Positions 1 to 8,376 of a stretch of 64,000 bases of DNA are shown in pieces. This DNA is from Streptomyces sp. CGMCC 4.7035 (GTDB lineage: Bacteria; Actinomycetota; Actinomycetes; Streptomycetales; Streptomycetaceae). Under the pieces are notes generated by a model that searched no databases, had not been told where the DNA came from, and saw only the letters and a list, made by a program, of their open reading frames with translations. The position numbers and the translations under genes were made by a program. The DNA lies in NCBI RefSeq assembly GCF_031583065.1, contig NZ_CP134053.1, positions 5,435,001 through 5,499,000 of the forward strand, written 5' to 3'. The first letter of the stretch is position 1. The number at the start of each line of letters is the position of its first letter.

Positions 1-447
1 GGCTTCGACCACGTTGAGCGCTTCGTTGAGCATCAGTTCCTGGCCGCGGCGGAGCTCGTCGAGCTCCACGCTGGGGCTGACGTTCACGCGGAGTTTGCGG
101 CCTCCGGTGAAGATGTCGGCCGTGCCGTCCTCGTTCGCCTGCAGGAAGACACCGAAGCCGGCCGGTGGCTGTGCGAGCCGGTCGACTTCTTCCTTGAGGG
201 CCACGATCTGGTCGCGGGCCTCACGGAGCGTATTGGCGAGCCGCTCGTTCTGTGCGGACACGCCGGCCAGGTTGGTCTGCAGCTCGACGATCCGCTCTTC
301 GAGAATTCTCGTGTGTCGCGGAGAGTCGGCGAGCTTGCGTCGCAGGACGGCGATCTCCTGCTCAAGGTAGGCGATCTGCCCGGCCGGGTCGTCAGACCCT
401 CGTCCCGGGCGGATGCCGCGGTTCATGTCGTCGTCGTGGGCTGCCAC
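1..447 (-). CDS. arc: Proteasome-associated AAA ATPase ARC/Mpa, N-terminal part (cut by window edge)
   Basis: The N-terminal ~149 residues are visible: a coiled coil (about residues 20-95, containing IAYLEQEIAVLRRKLADS) followed by the first OB-fold stretch (GFGVFLQANEDGTADIFTGG). This is the arrangement of ARC/Mpa, the hexameric ATPase that recognises Pup-tagged proteins through its coiled coil and feeds the actinobacterial 20S proteasome. The AAA domain lies beyond position 1. The GTG at 447 is chosen because GGAGGTGAGG precedes it at good spacing; an in-frame ATG lies at 426. Family assignment is firm from the coiled coil and OB sequence. ATPase function is inferred, since that part is not in the window. 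Confidence 0.9.
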   Translation of the reverse strand, partial: MAAHDDDMNRGIRPGRGSDDPAGQIAYLEQEIAVLRRKLADSPRHTRILEERIVELQTNLAGVSAQNERLANTLREARDQIVALKEEVDRLAQPPAGFGVFLQANEDGTADIFTGGRKLRVNVSPSVELDELRRGQELMLNEALNVVEA

Positions 448-692
448 GGTCCTCACCTCCTCCAAGGGGAGCTGGACGCTTCCAGACCCTACCTGGGTGG
501 GTGTCGATTGAAACCCCTAGATCACAAAGACTGTCGAGGTGTGTCCGATCTTCACCCTTGCGCTCTCCCTCACGCCAGGGGAATACCCACCGAACATGAT
601 TGGGAAGCGGCCGAAGGTAGGGTCGGGGTGTTCAACACCCGTCGGAGCTGGCCCGATTCCCGGGCGGCTCCGCGCAGGAAACAGCAGGGGAG

Positions 693-998
693 ATGACCGT
701 GCAGCAGCAGGCCGGTGTCGACGGCGAGGCGCTGGAGGTCTGGATCGACCAGGATCTGTGTACCGGTGATGGCATCTGTGCCCAGTACGCGCCCGAGGTC
801 TTTGAGCTGGACATCGACGGCCTGGCCTATGTGAAGGGCCCGGATGAGGAGCTTTTGCAGGCCAGGGGGGCCACAACGCCCGTTCCGCTGCCGCTTCTCA
901 CCGATGTCGTGGACTCGGCGCGGGAGTGTCCGGGTGAGTGCATCCATGTGCGTCGGGTTTCGGACAGGGTGGAGGTCTTCGGGCCCGACGCTGAGTGA
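693..998 (+). CDS. Ferredoxin (3Fe-4S type or Asp-ligated 4Fe-4S)
   Basis: About 101 residues, acidic and soluble. The cluster ligands are C23-x5-C29 and C79-P. The place where a 4Fe-4S ferredoxin has its second cysteine is Asp26, as in 3Fe-4S ferredoxins that serve cytochromes P450 or other oxygenases. A further C83 follows in CPGEC. No P450 is adjacent, so the electron partner is unknown. The gene is divergent from the ARC ATPase. The ATG at 693 sits only one base after AGGGGAG; the GTG at 699 is six bases from that site and may be the true start. Confidence 0.85.
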   Translation: MTVQQQAGVDGEALEVWIDQDLCTGDGICAQYAPEVFELDIDGLAYVKGPDEELLQARGATTPVPLPLLTDVVDSARECPGECIHVRRVSDRVEVFGPDAE

Positions 999-1079
999 TG
1001 ATGTGCTCACTGGGCGTCATGTGATGTCTGGTTTCTCACATCGTGTTTGTCGTACCGACGCGCCCGTGTCTCCCGGCGG

Positions 1080-1661
1080 TCACACGTTCTGTGCGCCGGT
1101 GGGGGCGGAGCGGATGAACGCGCCCCCCTTCCACTGCCACTTGGCGCGGTTCTTCACGTCGGGGCAGCAACTCGGTACGTCGGGCGAGGAGTAGCCGAGG
1201 AGGGTCGCGGTGACCGTGGCGTCGCGGAGGGCGAAGTCGGTGACGGTGAGGCGGTCCTTGGGGTCGACCAGGGTGGCGACGACGCGTGGCCGGGTGGTGC
1301 CCGCGGCCTGGGTGAGGACGTAGACGCCGTCGGGTGGGGTGCCCATGGCGGTGTCGCAGCGGACGAGGGCGACGGTTTCGGGGTGGCCGTCGCCGTCGAG
1401 GTCGCCGGTGGCTTTCTTCCGGACGAGGAGTTTGGTGGTGGGGCCGCAGTCGAGGGGGAAGTGGGCCTTGGCCGGGTCGGGGGGTGCCGTGGGGGCCGGG
1501 GGCGTCTTGGTGTCGGTGTGGGTCTGGGCCGCTGTCGCGGAGCCGGGCTGCAGCACGGAGGACAGGGCGATCACACCGGAGACGGCGGTGGCTGTGGCGA
1601 CCCAGTGGATGGGTCGGGTGGTGGTGTGAGCGAGTTCCGGAACGGCGGAGGGCTGCAGCAC
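1080..1661 (-). CDS. Secreted or membrane-anchored hypothetical protein with a DxDGDG calcium-type motif
   Basis: About 193 residues if the GTG at 1661 is used (AGGAG 11 bases upstream); a longer reading from ATG 1718 lacks a ribosome site. A hydrophobic segment (WVATATAVSGVIALSSVL) near residues 20-37 looks like a signal peptide or anchor. It is followed by a Pro/Thr-rich linker and a small globular domain with GDLDGDGHPE, typical of calcium-binding or FG-GAP-like loops, and a paired cysteine CCPD near the C-terminus. The family is not recognised. An extracytoplasmic location is inferred. It lies between ferredoxin and trmI and converges with the ferredoxin gene. Confidence 0.65.
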   Translation of the reverse strand: MLQPSAVPELAHTTTRPIHWVATATAVSGVIALSSVLQPGSATAAQTHTDTKTPPAPTAPPDPAKAHFPLDCGPTTKLLVRKKATGDLDGDGHPETVALVRCDTAMGTPPDGVYVLTQAAGTTRPRVVATLVDPKDRLTVTDFALRDATVTATLLGYSSPDVPSCCPDVKNRAKWQWKGGAFIRSAPTGAQNV

Positions 1662-1875
1662 GAGAGAAGTGTCTCCTGGGAGGGCTGTGCCGGTGGGGTG
1701 CCCCGCATCGTGCCACACGTCACAGTGCGGGGGAACGGCGGGGGCCGCACTTCTGGTGTCGTGTCAGGTTCCGGTGTGCGCCGGTGTCCCAACGCGTGAG
1801 CGCCGTGGTCGAGTTCCCCGGTGGGTGCGGGAACTGGGCCACGGCGCTGGTGCGTTGGTTGCGGTGGGGGCGGCC

Positions 1876-2778
1876 TCAGCGGCCGGCGCCTCCGTCGGCG
1901 TTGGGGCCGGCGTAGTCCTCGCCGTAGGCGCCCTTGGCGGGGCGGCGGCGGCGCATGGGCGGCTCGACGCCGTCGGCGAGGCGGCGGGCGGTGAGGAGGA
2001 AGCCGGTGTGGCCGATCATGCGGTGGTCGGGGCGGACGGCGAGGCCTTCGATGTGCCAGTTGCGGATCATCGTCTCCCAGGCGGTCGGCTCGTTGAAGCA
2101 GCCGATCTCGCGGATGGATTCGACGGTCCGGGCGAGCTGGGTGGTGGTGGCCACGTAGCAGCAGAGGATGCCGCCGGGGACGAGTGCCTTGGAGACGGCT
2201 TCGAGGCATTCCCAGGGGGCGAGCATGTCGAGGATGACGCGGTCGACGTCGGTGTCGCTCAGGTTGTCCTGGAGGTCGCCGACGGTGAGCTGCCAGGCGG
2301 GGTGGGGGCCGCCGAAGTAGCGTTCCACGTTGGCCTGGGCGATCTCGGCGAAGTCCGCGCGGCGCTCGTAGCTGTGCAGCATGCCCTGGTCGCCGATGGC
2401 GCGCAGCAGGAAGCTGCTGAGCGAGCCGGAGCCGACGCCGGCCTCGACGACGCGTGCGCCGGGGAAGATGTCGGCGAAGGCGAGGATCTGCCCCGCGTCC
2501 TTGGGGTAGACGACGGCTGCCCCTCGGGGCATGGACAGGACGTAGTCGGGGAGCAGGGGGCGCAGCGCGAGGTAGGCGACGTTCCCGGTGGTGCGGACAA
2601 CGCTGCCCTCGGGGGCGCCGATCAGTTCGTCGTGCGGGAAGGAACCCTTGTGGGTGTGGAAGTTCTTTCCCGCTTCGAGTGTGAACGTGTAGTGGCGGCC
2701 CTTGGGGTCGGTCAGCTGTACCTGGTCCCCGACCTTGAAGGGCCCGCGACGGCGGGCGGCACCGGTCGGTTCGGACAT
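1876..2778 (-). CDS. trmI: tRNA (adenine(58)-N1)-methyltransferase TrmI
   Basis: 300 residues, the usual length. TrmI transfers a methyl group from SAM to N1 of A58 in the tRNA T-loop and works as a homotetramer. The N-terminal beta domain (residues ~12-75, FKVGDQVQLTDPKG) is followed by a Rossmann fold with SAM motif I, VVEAGVGSGSLSSF, at about residue 112, and the active-site motif VILDMLAPWECLE near 182. The ATG at 2778 starts the conserved region. Its neighbours (ARC ATPase, RecB-like nuclease) match the usual Streptomyces order as recalled. The basic, disordered C-terminus is normal for actinobacterial members. Confidence 0.93.
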   Translation of the reverse strand: MSEPTGAARRRGPFKVGDQVQLTDPKGRHYTFTLEAGKNFHTHKGSFPHDELIGAPEGSVVRTTGNVAYLALRPLLPDYVLSMPRGAAVVYPKDAGQILAFADIFPGARVVEAGVGSGSLSSFLLRAIGDQGMLHSYERRADFAEIAQANVERYFGGPHPAWQLTVGDLQDNLSDTDVDRVILDMLAPWECLEAVSKALVPGGILCCYVATTTQLARTVESIREIGCFNEPTAWETMIRNWHIEGLAVRPDHRMIGHTGFLLTARRLADGVEPPMRRRRPAKGAYGEDYAGPNADGGAGR

Positions 2779-2831
2779 GTGACCAGCCTACCGGTCGTTG
2801 GCGGGGCCGCCGACCACGGTGCGGGCGGGGG

Positions 2832-4565
2832 TCAGCTGGGGCGGGCCATGGCTTTGACGAAGGCGCGTTCGACGTCGGCGGCCGAGAGGACGCCGTAGAT
2901 CTCGCCGGTCTCCTCGACGACGAGGTATTCGGTGGCGGGGGTGGCGCGCAGGGCGTCGAGGAGGTCTTCGCCGGCCAGTTCCGCGGAGACGCACATGCCG
3001 TCGGTGAGTTCCTGGGCGAGGCCGCTGACGGTGACCCAGGGGCGGCGGTGTTCGGGGACGCCGACGATGGCGGCCTCGCGTACGAGGGAGAGGGGTTCGC
3101 CGTGGGCGTCGACGACGACGAGGGCGCGGGCGCCGGCGTCGTTGGCGCGGCGTAGGGCCTCGGAGAGGGGGGTGTCGGTCTCGACGGGGACGGCGCGGCG
3201 GGTGAGGGTGCGGGCGCGCAGTTCGGGGAGGTGTTCGCGCAGTCGGGCCATGCGCAGGCTGTTGCCGGCGCCGGTCCAGATGATCGCGGCGAGGATGGCG
3301 GCGAGGAGGGCGTCGGTGACGGTGTCCATGCCGACGTTGTCCTCGGCGGTGGTGCCGAGTGCGCCGGACTGGGTGAGGAGGGGGAGGCCGATGAGGACGG
3401 AGACGGCGAGGGCGCGGCCGACCCAGGCGGCGGCGATCGTGCCGGTCATGGGCCTGCCGGTGATCTTCCAGACGACGGCGCGGAGCATGCGGCCGCCGTC
3501 GAGGGGCAGTCCGGGGAGCAGGTTGAAGGCGGCCACGATGAGGTTGGAGATCATGAGGCCGGCCAGGAGGACGCCGGGGACGGTGCCGGGCTGGACGGGC
3601 TGCATGGCGAGGTAGAAGACGCCGGCGAGGACGAGGGAGAGCAGCGGTCCGACGAAGGCGAGCACGAACTCGCGGCCGGGGGTTTCGGCCTCTTTCTCGA
3701 TCTCGGAGACGCCGCCGAAGAACTGGAGCTGGATGCGGCGCACCGGGAGCTTGAAGCGGAGGGCGGCGACGGTGTGGGCGAGTTCGTGGACGAGGACGGA
3801 GGCGTAGAAGGCGACGGCGAAGAAGAGGGAGACGAGGTAGCGGGCGGCGCCGAGTTCGGGCAGTACGCGGTCGAGCTGACCGCCGAACACCCAGGTGATC
3901 AGGGCGGCGACGAGGAACCAGCTGGGCGCGACGTAGACGGGGACGCCGAAGGGCCGGCCCATGAGGATGCCGCCGCCGGGCTCCTTGGGGCGCTGCGGCG
4001 GGCGGCCCTTGCCGGTTAGGTCGGTGTGGGCGAGGGTGCGGCTGGATTCGAGGTCGGTGGGGTGGTGCGGGAAGTCGGGTCCGTCGGGGCGCGAGGGGGT
4101 GGGGGCGGTGGGGTGGCCCGCCGCCGGGTCCGCGTTCGGAGGGACCGAGGTGGTGGGGTGGTCCGGTGGCGGGGGCCCTGCGGGATCGTCGGCACCCGCG
4201 GAGGCAGGGGCCGTGGGGTCGCCCGCCGTCGATGCCTCGTCGCTCGACGGGGCCACGGTCGGTTCGTCTCCGGGCGCGGGTGCCCTCTGTTCACCGCGGG
4301 GCGTCCCGGCTTCCGCTCGCTCCCCGTCGCGCGTCACGGGGGTCGTCGTCTCCTCGGGGGACGGCTTCGCGGCCGTCGTCTCCTCGTGCGGTCGCGTGGG
4401 CTCGGTCTCGTCCCCGGCGGGGGCGGGTGTCGGCCGGGCGTCGGCGCGGTCGCGGTCTTCCTCGGGGTGTGCGGTGTCGGCGGTCTTTGCCGTGAGGGCT
4501 TCCTCGCGGTCGGTCGCCCCGTCGTTGCCGGAGCGCGGCTGCCCGCTCCCGCCGCTCTCGTCCAC
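2832..4565 (-). CDS. Site-2 protease family zinc metalloprotease (M50) with C-terminal CBS pair
   Basis: 577 residues. Residues 1 to ~195 are a low-complexity stretch rich in Pro, Thr, Glu and Asp. The membrane core begins at MGRPFGVPVYVAPSWFLVAA. Zinc site: HELAH; second conserved motif: NLLPGLPLDGGRML with the ligand Asp. A CBS-domain pair occupies roughly residues 440-570 (TDTPLSEALRRANDAGARAL, then VVEETGEIYGVLSAADVERA). Such intramembrane proteases cut membrane proteins such as anti-sigma factors; the substrate here is unknown. GTG 4565 has AGGGG five bases upstream. The internal ATG at the membrane core could start a shorter form. The long acidic N-terminal extension is the odd feature. 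Confidence 0.9.
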   Translation of the reverse strand: MDESGGSGQPRSGNDGATDREEALTAKTADTAHPEEDRDRADARPTPAPAGDETEPTRPHEETTAAKPSPEETTTPVTRDGERAEAGTPRGEQRAPAPGDEPTVAPSSDEASTAGDPTAPASAGADDPAGPPPPDHPTTSVPPNADPAAGHPTAPTPSRPDGPDFPHHPTDLESSRTLAHTDLTGKGRPPQRPKEPGGGILMGRPFGVPVYVAPSWFLVAALITWVFGGQLDRVLPELGAARYLVSLFFAVAFYASVLVHELAHTVAALRFKLPVRRIQLQFFGGVSEIEKEAETPGREFVLAFVGPLLSLVLAGVFYLAMQPVQPGTVPGVLLAGLMISNLIVAAFNLLPGLPLDGGRMLRAVVWKITGRPMTGTIAAAWVGRALAVSVLIGLPLLTQSGALGTTAEDNVGMDTVTDALLAAILAAIIWTGAGNSLRMARLREHLPELRARTLTRRAVPVETDTPLSEALRRANDAGARALVVVDAHGEPLSLVREAAIVGVPEHRRPWVTVSGLAQELTDGMCVSAELAGEDLLDALRATPATEYLVVEETGEIYGVLSAADVERAFVKAMARPS

Positions 4566-4773
4566 GATGTCCCCTCGATCGAAGCGTCTCTCCGGCCCCG
4601 GTCGTGCGGGTCGGAGGGTCTGGGGTCGATGGTATGCGGCCGTCGCGTCGTGTTCCGCCCCGGCACCCCCTCTGTTTTCCGCGCCGTCGTACGAGCCGCT
4701 CGCCCACCGGTGGCGTGGTCCGGCCGGGGCGCGACTGTGTCACTGTCAGTGGCGGGCCGTATGGTCTGTGGTC

Positions 4774-5631
4774 ATGGAAACCAGCACTGACGGCGCTGCC
4801 GGGCCGTCCGCCGTGGCCGCCGCGCCCCCGGGGTCGTTGTCGCCCTCGCGCGCCAGCGACTTCATGCAGTGCCCGCTGCTCTACCGCTTTCGGGTGATCG
4901 ACAAGCTGCCCGAGAAGCCGAGTGAGGCGGCGACCCGGGGCACGCTGGTGCACGCGGTGCTGGAGCGGCTCTTCGACGCGCCGGCCGCCGAGCGGACCGC
5001 TCCGCGTGCCAAGTCGCTGGTGCCCGGCCAGTGGGACCGGCTGCGGGAGAGCAGGCCGGAGGTCGTGGAGCTGTTCGCGGACGATCCGGACGGTGAGCGG
5101 CTGGCGCGCTGGCTCGGCGAGGCGGAGCAGCTCGTGGAGCGCTGGTTCACGCTGGAGGATCCGACGCGTCTGGAGCCGGCCGAGCGCGAGCTGTTCGTCG
5201 AGGCGGAGTTGGAGTCCGGGCTGAGGCTGCGGGGGATCATCGACCGTGTCGACGTGGCGCCCACGGGTGAGGTGCGGATCGTCGACTACAAGACGGGGAA
5301 GGCGCCCCGGCCCGAGTATGCCGAGGGTGCGCTGTTCCAGATGAAGTTCTATGCCCTGGTGGTGTGGCGGCTGAAGAAGGTCGTTCCGCGGCGGTTGCAG
5401 CTGGTCTATCTCGGCAGTGGCGACGTGCTGACGTACGACCCGGTGCTCGCGGATCTGGAGCGGGTCGAGCGCAAGCTGCTCGCGCTGTGGGAGGCGATCC
5501 GGCTGGCGACGGAGACGGGTGACTGGCGGCCGCGCCCGACCAAGTTGTGCGGCTGGTGCGACCACCAGGCGGTCTGTCCGGAGTTCGGCGGCACTCCCCC
5601 GCCGTATCCGCTGCCGGTGCGCACGGGCTAG
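4774..5631 (+). CDS. RecB-family PD-(D/E)XK nuclease with iron-sulfur cluster
   Basis: 285 residues. It has the nuclease fold common to RecB/AddB/Cas4: an opening SPSRASDFMQCPLLYRF with the first cluster cysteine, the catalytic VRIVDYKTGKAPRPEYAE with Asp and Lys (about residues 168-185), and a C-terminal cysteine set KLCGWCDHQAVCPEF. The cysteine pattern C...C-x2-C-x5-C predicts a 4Fe-4S cluster. It lacks helicase domains, so it is a stand-alone nuclease; DNA-repair function is inferred. ATG 4774 starts the conserved protein, although the reading frame stays open upstream. The last eight codons form the first copy of a 69-bp tandem repeat. Confidence 0.9.
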   Translation: METSTDGAAGPSAVAAAPPGSLSPSRASDFMQCPLLYRFRVIDKLPEKPSEAATRGTLVHAVLERLFDAPAAERTAPRAKSLVPGQWDRLRESRPEVVELFADDPDGERLARWLGEAEQLVERWFTLEDPTRLEPAERELFVEAELESGLRLRGIIDRVDVAPTGEVRIVDYKTGKAPRPEYAEGALFQMKFYALVVWRLKKVVPRRLQLVYLGSGDVLTYDPVLADLERVERKLLALWEAIRLATETGDWRPRPTKLCGWCDHQAVCPEFGGTPPPYPLPVRTG

Positions 5632-5828
5632 CGGGGCTCCGGCCGGGGGTCCGGGGGTCGCCCCCGCAAAGCACAGCCGCTGCCGGTGCGAACCTGCTGG
5701 CCGGCCTCCGGCCAAGGGTCCGGGGGTCGCCCCCGCAAAGCACAACCGCTGCCGGTGCGAACCTGCTGGCCGGCCTCCGGCCAAGGGTCCGGGGGTCGCC
5801 CCCGCAAAGCACAGCCGCTGCCGGTCAG
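5608..5828 (+). repeat. 69-bp tandem repeat, 3.2 copies, beginning inside the upstream coding sequence
   Basis: CCGCTGCCGGTGCG recurs at 5608, 5677, 5746 and 5815, an exact 69-base step. The first copy spans the last codons and TAG stop of the RecB-like gene and has diverged in its middle; copies two and three are almost identical. Each unit carries a hairpin GGGGGTCGCCCCC and an inverted GGCCGGCCTCCGGCC, so the array makes serial stem-loops after the stop codon. It fills most of the space before the response regulator gene. Confidence 0.9.
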
Positions 5829-5891
5829 GGTGCCGGAGAACGGTGGTGGCGGGCAGGGCAGAATGGGGGCGGACTAGCGAAGGAGACTTAC

Positions 5892-6563
5892 GTGGCCATC
5901 CGCGTCCTACTGGTCGACGACCAGCCGCTGCTGCGTACGGGCTTCCGGATGATCCTGGAGGCCGAGCAGGACATCGCGGTCGTCGGCGAGGCCGGAGACG
6001 GCCTCCAGGCACTTGACCAGGTGCGTGCCCTGCAGCCCGATGTGGTTCTGATGGACATCCGCATGCCGCGGATGGACGGGGTGGAGGCGACCCGGCAGAT
6101 CACCGGTCCGGGACGGGACGGCCCGGCCAAGGTGCTTGTGCTGACCACGTTCGACCTCGACGAGTATGTGGTGGAGGCGTTGCGGGCCGGTGCGAGTGGC
6201 TTCCTCCTCAAGGATGCCCCGGCCAATGAGCTGGTGCAGGCGATCCGGGTGGTCGCCGATGGTGAGGCGATGCTCGCGCCGAGCATCACGCGCCGGCTGC
6301 TCGACAAGTACGCGGGGCACCTGCCGTCCGGGGACGATCCGGTTCCGGACACGTTGCACACCCTCACCGATCGCGAGGTGGAGGTGCTGAAGCTGGTGGC
6401 GCGCGGGTTGTCGAACGCCGAGATCGCCGCCGATCTCTTCGTCAGCGAGACGACGGTCAAGACGCATGTAGGTCACGTCCTGACCAAGTTGGGGCTGCGG
6501 GACCGGGTGCAGGCGGCGGTGTACGCGTATGAGAGCGGGCTGGTGCGCCCGGGCGCACAGTAG
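5892..6563 (+). CDS. NarL/LuxR-family two-component response regulator
   Basis: 223 residues. The receiver domain (1-120) has the acidic pair VDD, the phospho-acceptor Asp in VVLMDIRMPRMDG near residue 54, Thr in LVLTTFDLDEY and Lys in FLLKDAP. The C-terminal LuxR helix-turn-helix (TLTDREVEVLKLVARGLSN, ETTVKTHVGHVLTKLGLRDR) binds DNA. GTG 5892 is chosen because AGGAGA lies five bases upstream. No sensor kinase gene adjoins, so it is an orphan regulator and its signal and targets are not known. Confidence 0.92.
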   Translation: MAIRVLLVDDQPLLRTGFRMILEAEQDIAVVGEAGDGLQALDQVRALQPDVVLMDIRMPRMDGVEATRQITGPGRDGPAKVLVLTTFDLDEYVVEALRAGASGFLLKDAPANELVQAIRVVADGEAMLAPSITRRLLDKYAGHLPSGDDPVPDTLHTLTDREVEVLKLVARGLSNAEIAADLFVSETTVKTHVGHVLTKLGLRDRVQAAVYAYESGLVRPGAQ

Positions 6564-6604
6564 GCGGCGGCTGCCTCTGCCCGAAGCACGGTGACGACGA
6601 CGGG

Positions 6605-6632
6605 GGCGCCCCCTTCTCGCGACGGGGGCGCC
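6605..6632. terminator. Bidirectional hairpin terminator between convergent genes
   Basis: A perfect 9-bp stem (GGCGCCCCC at 6605 with GGGGGCGCC ending at 6632) and a 10-base loop lie between the response regulator and the oppositely directed substrate-binding protein gene. Confidence 0.7.
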
Positions 6633-6654
6633 GTCCGTGCGGGTGCGGCCTCGT

Positions 6655-8238
6655 TCAGCCCTTGCTGATCTCCCAGAACCGGAACACCGTCGATGCGTCG
6701 AGGCAGTATTCGAGCCCGTAGACGTTGTCGCGCTCGACGGCGTACTGCTTGGCCTGCCAGATCGGGATGATGGGGATGTCCTCGGCGACGATGTTCTGGA
6801 GTTCGCCGTAGTGGGCCTCGGTCGATGAACGGTCGCTCTCGGCGGCCGTCTTCGGGATCAGGTCCCCTGTGATGGTGTTGTTGACGTAGTTGTTGCCCAG
6901 CACGTTGCCCTTGCCGAAGAACGGCGCGGTGAAGTTGTCGGGGTCCGGGTAGTCGGGCACCCAGCCCTTCACGTAGACGCCGTACTTGCCGGCGGCGATG
7001 TCCTTCTCGTACTGGTCGAAGGCGACGGACTTGACGGTCGCGTCGAACAGCCCGCTGGCGTTGAGTTGCCCGGCGATCGTCTTGAATTCCTCGTCGGTGG
7101 CGGGCCCGTAGCGGGAGGGTGTCGACCACAGCGTCAGTTTCACCTTGCCGGTGATGCCTTCGGCCTGCAGGGCCGCGGCCGCCTTGGTCTTGGAGGGGCG
7201 GGCGCCGTAGGTGTCGAAGAAGGACGTGTCGTGGCCGGTGATGCCGGCGGGGATGATCGAGTAGAGCGGGGTCGCCGTGTCGTCGTAGACCTTGTTGACG
7301 AGGGCATCGCGGTCGAGGAGGTAGGCGATGGCCTTGCGGACGCCGAGCTTGCCGGTCACGGGGTCGTTCATGTTGAGGACGAGGTGCTGGACTTCGGCGC
7401 TGGAGCCTTCGACGACCTCGATGCTCTTGCTGGTGGAAGTGTCCTCGTCGATGTCGGCGATGTCCGCGGCGGCGAGGCCTCGGTAGGCGAGGTCGATCTG
7501 CTTTTTGAGCAGGGCGTTCTTGAGGGCGGTCTGGTCGCCGTGGAAGAGCTTCAGGGTGACGCCGGAGTTGCGCACTTGGGCGGTGCCCTTGTAGTTGCCG
7601 TTGACGGAGAAGACGGCCTGGTCCTTGCCGTAGGAGTCCAGTGTGTACGGGCCGGAGCCGACCGCCTTGCCGTCCTTGCGCAGCGAGTCGGCGGGGTATT
7701 CGTCGTGGTCCACGATGGAGCCGGCGCCGGAGGCTATCTTGCTGGGGAAGGTGGCGTCGGCGTACTTCAGCTTGAAGACGACGGTCTTGGCGTCGGGTGT
7801 CTCCACCGAGTCGAGCATGGGGAACATGATCGCGGGACCGGCGGAGTCGTTGATCTTCAGCATGCGGTCGAAGGAGAACTTGACGTCCTTCGAGGTGAGC
7901 GCGTCACCGTTGCTGAACCTCAGTCCGTCCTTGAGTGTGCACGAGTAGACCTGGGTCGCCGTGTCCTTGAACGAGCACTCCTTGGCGGCCTCCGGTTCGG
8001 GTTCGGTGCCGCCCTTGGGGAAGCTGAGCAAGGACTGGAAGACATTGTTGAACAGCAGCCAGGATCCGGGGTCGTAGCCGGAGGCCGGGTCGGTGGCCAG
8101 GACGTCGTCGGTCATCCCCATGACGATGGAGGAGCCGGTGCCACCGGAGTCGTTGGTGGAGGTGCCGCATCCGGCGAGCAGGCCGGCGGCCAATCCCGTG
8201 GCGACGGACAGGACCGGCCACTGGGTACGCATGTTCAC
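6655..8238 (-). CDS. Family-5 (peptide/nickel type) ABC substrate-binding lipoprotein
   Basis: About 527 residues. The N-terminus is a lipoprotein signal: VATGLAAGLLAGCG, with the lipidated Cys after LLAG. The mature part has the SBP_bac_5 fold: MTDDVLATDPASGYDPGSWLLFNNVFQSLL, then KFSFDRMLKINDSAGPA and VRKAIAYLLDRDALVNKVY. Such proteins deliver peptides or similar solutes to an importer at the outer face of the membrane. No permease or ATPase gene is nearby. GTG 8238 (AAGG nine bases upstream) or ATG 8232 may start it. It is a diverged paralogue of the next gene. Confidence 0.9.
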   Translation of the reverse strand: MNMRTQWPVLSVATGLAAGLLAGCGTSTNDSGGTGSSIVMGMTDDVLATDPASGYDPGSWLLFNNVFQSLLSFPKGGTEPEPEAAKECSFKDTATQVYSCTLKDGLRFSNGDALTSKDVKFSFDRMLKINDSAGPAIMFPMLDSVETPDAKTVVFKLKYADATFPSKIASGAGSIVDHDEYPADSLRKDGKAVGSGPYTLDSYGKDQAVFSVNGNYKGTAQVRNSGVTLKLFHGDQTALKNALLKKQIDLAYRGLAAADIADIDEDTSTSKSIEVVEGSSAEVQHLVLNMNDPVTGKLGVRKAIAYLLDRDALVNKVYDDTATPLYSIIPAGITGHDTSFFDTYGARPSKTKAAAALQAEGITGKVKLTLWSTPSRYGPATDEEFKTIAGQLNASGLFDATVKSVAFDQYEKDIAAGKYGVYVKGWVPDYPDPDNFTAPFFGKGNVLGNNYVNNTITGDLIPKTAAESDRSSTEAHYGELQNIVAEDIPIIPIWQAKQYAVERDNVYGLEYCLDASTVFRFWEISKG

Positions 8239-8331
8239 GTGCTTGTGCCTTGTCTTGGGTCTCGGGGGCCCCGGACTCCAGGTACGCCGGAGCTGTGTGC
8301 AGCTCCGGGATCGTAGCCTGGATGGCACAAA

Positions 8332-8365
8332 GAGGCCCCCGGGTTGGCCAAAACCCGGGGGCCTC
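8332..8365 (-). terminator. Hairpin terminator after the upstream substrate-binding protein gene
   Basis: A perfect 14-bp stem (8332-8345 with 8352-8365) and six-base loop directly follow the stop of the gene at 8377-9981. A second inverted repeat, CCGGAGCT-N6-AGCTCCGG, lies at 8287-8308 and precedes the next gene on this strand. Confidence 0.8.
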
Positions 8366-8376
8366 AAGGTGTTCGG

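Noticed and set aside
5686..5877. Small repetitive frame between the RecB-like gene and the response regulator
   Set aside because: It is the translation of the 69-bp DNA repeat, with no start site evidence.
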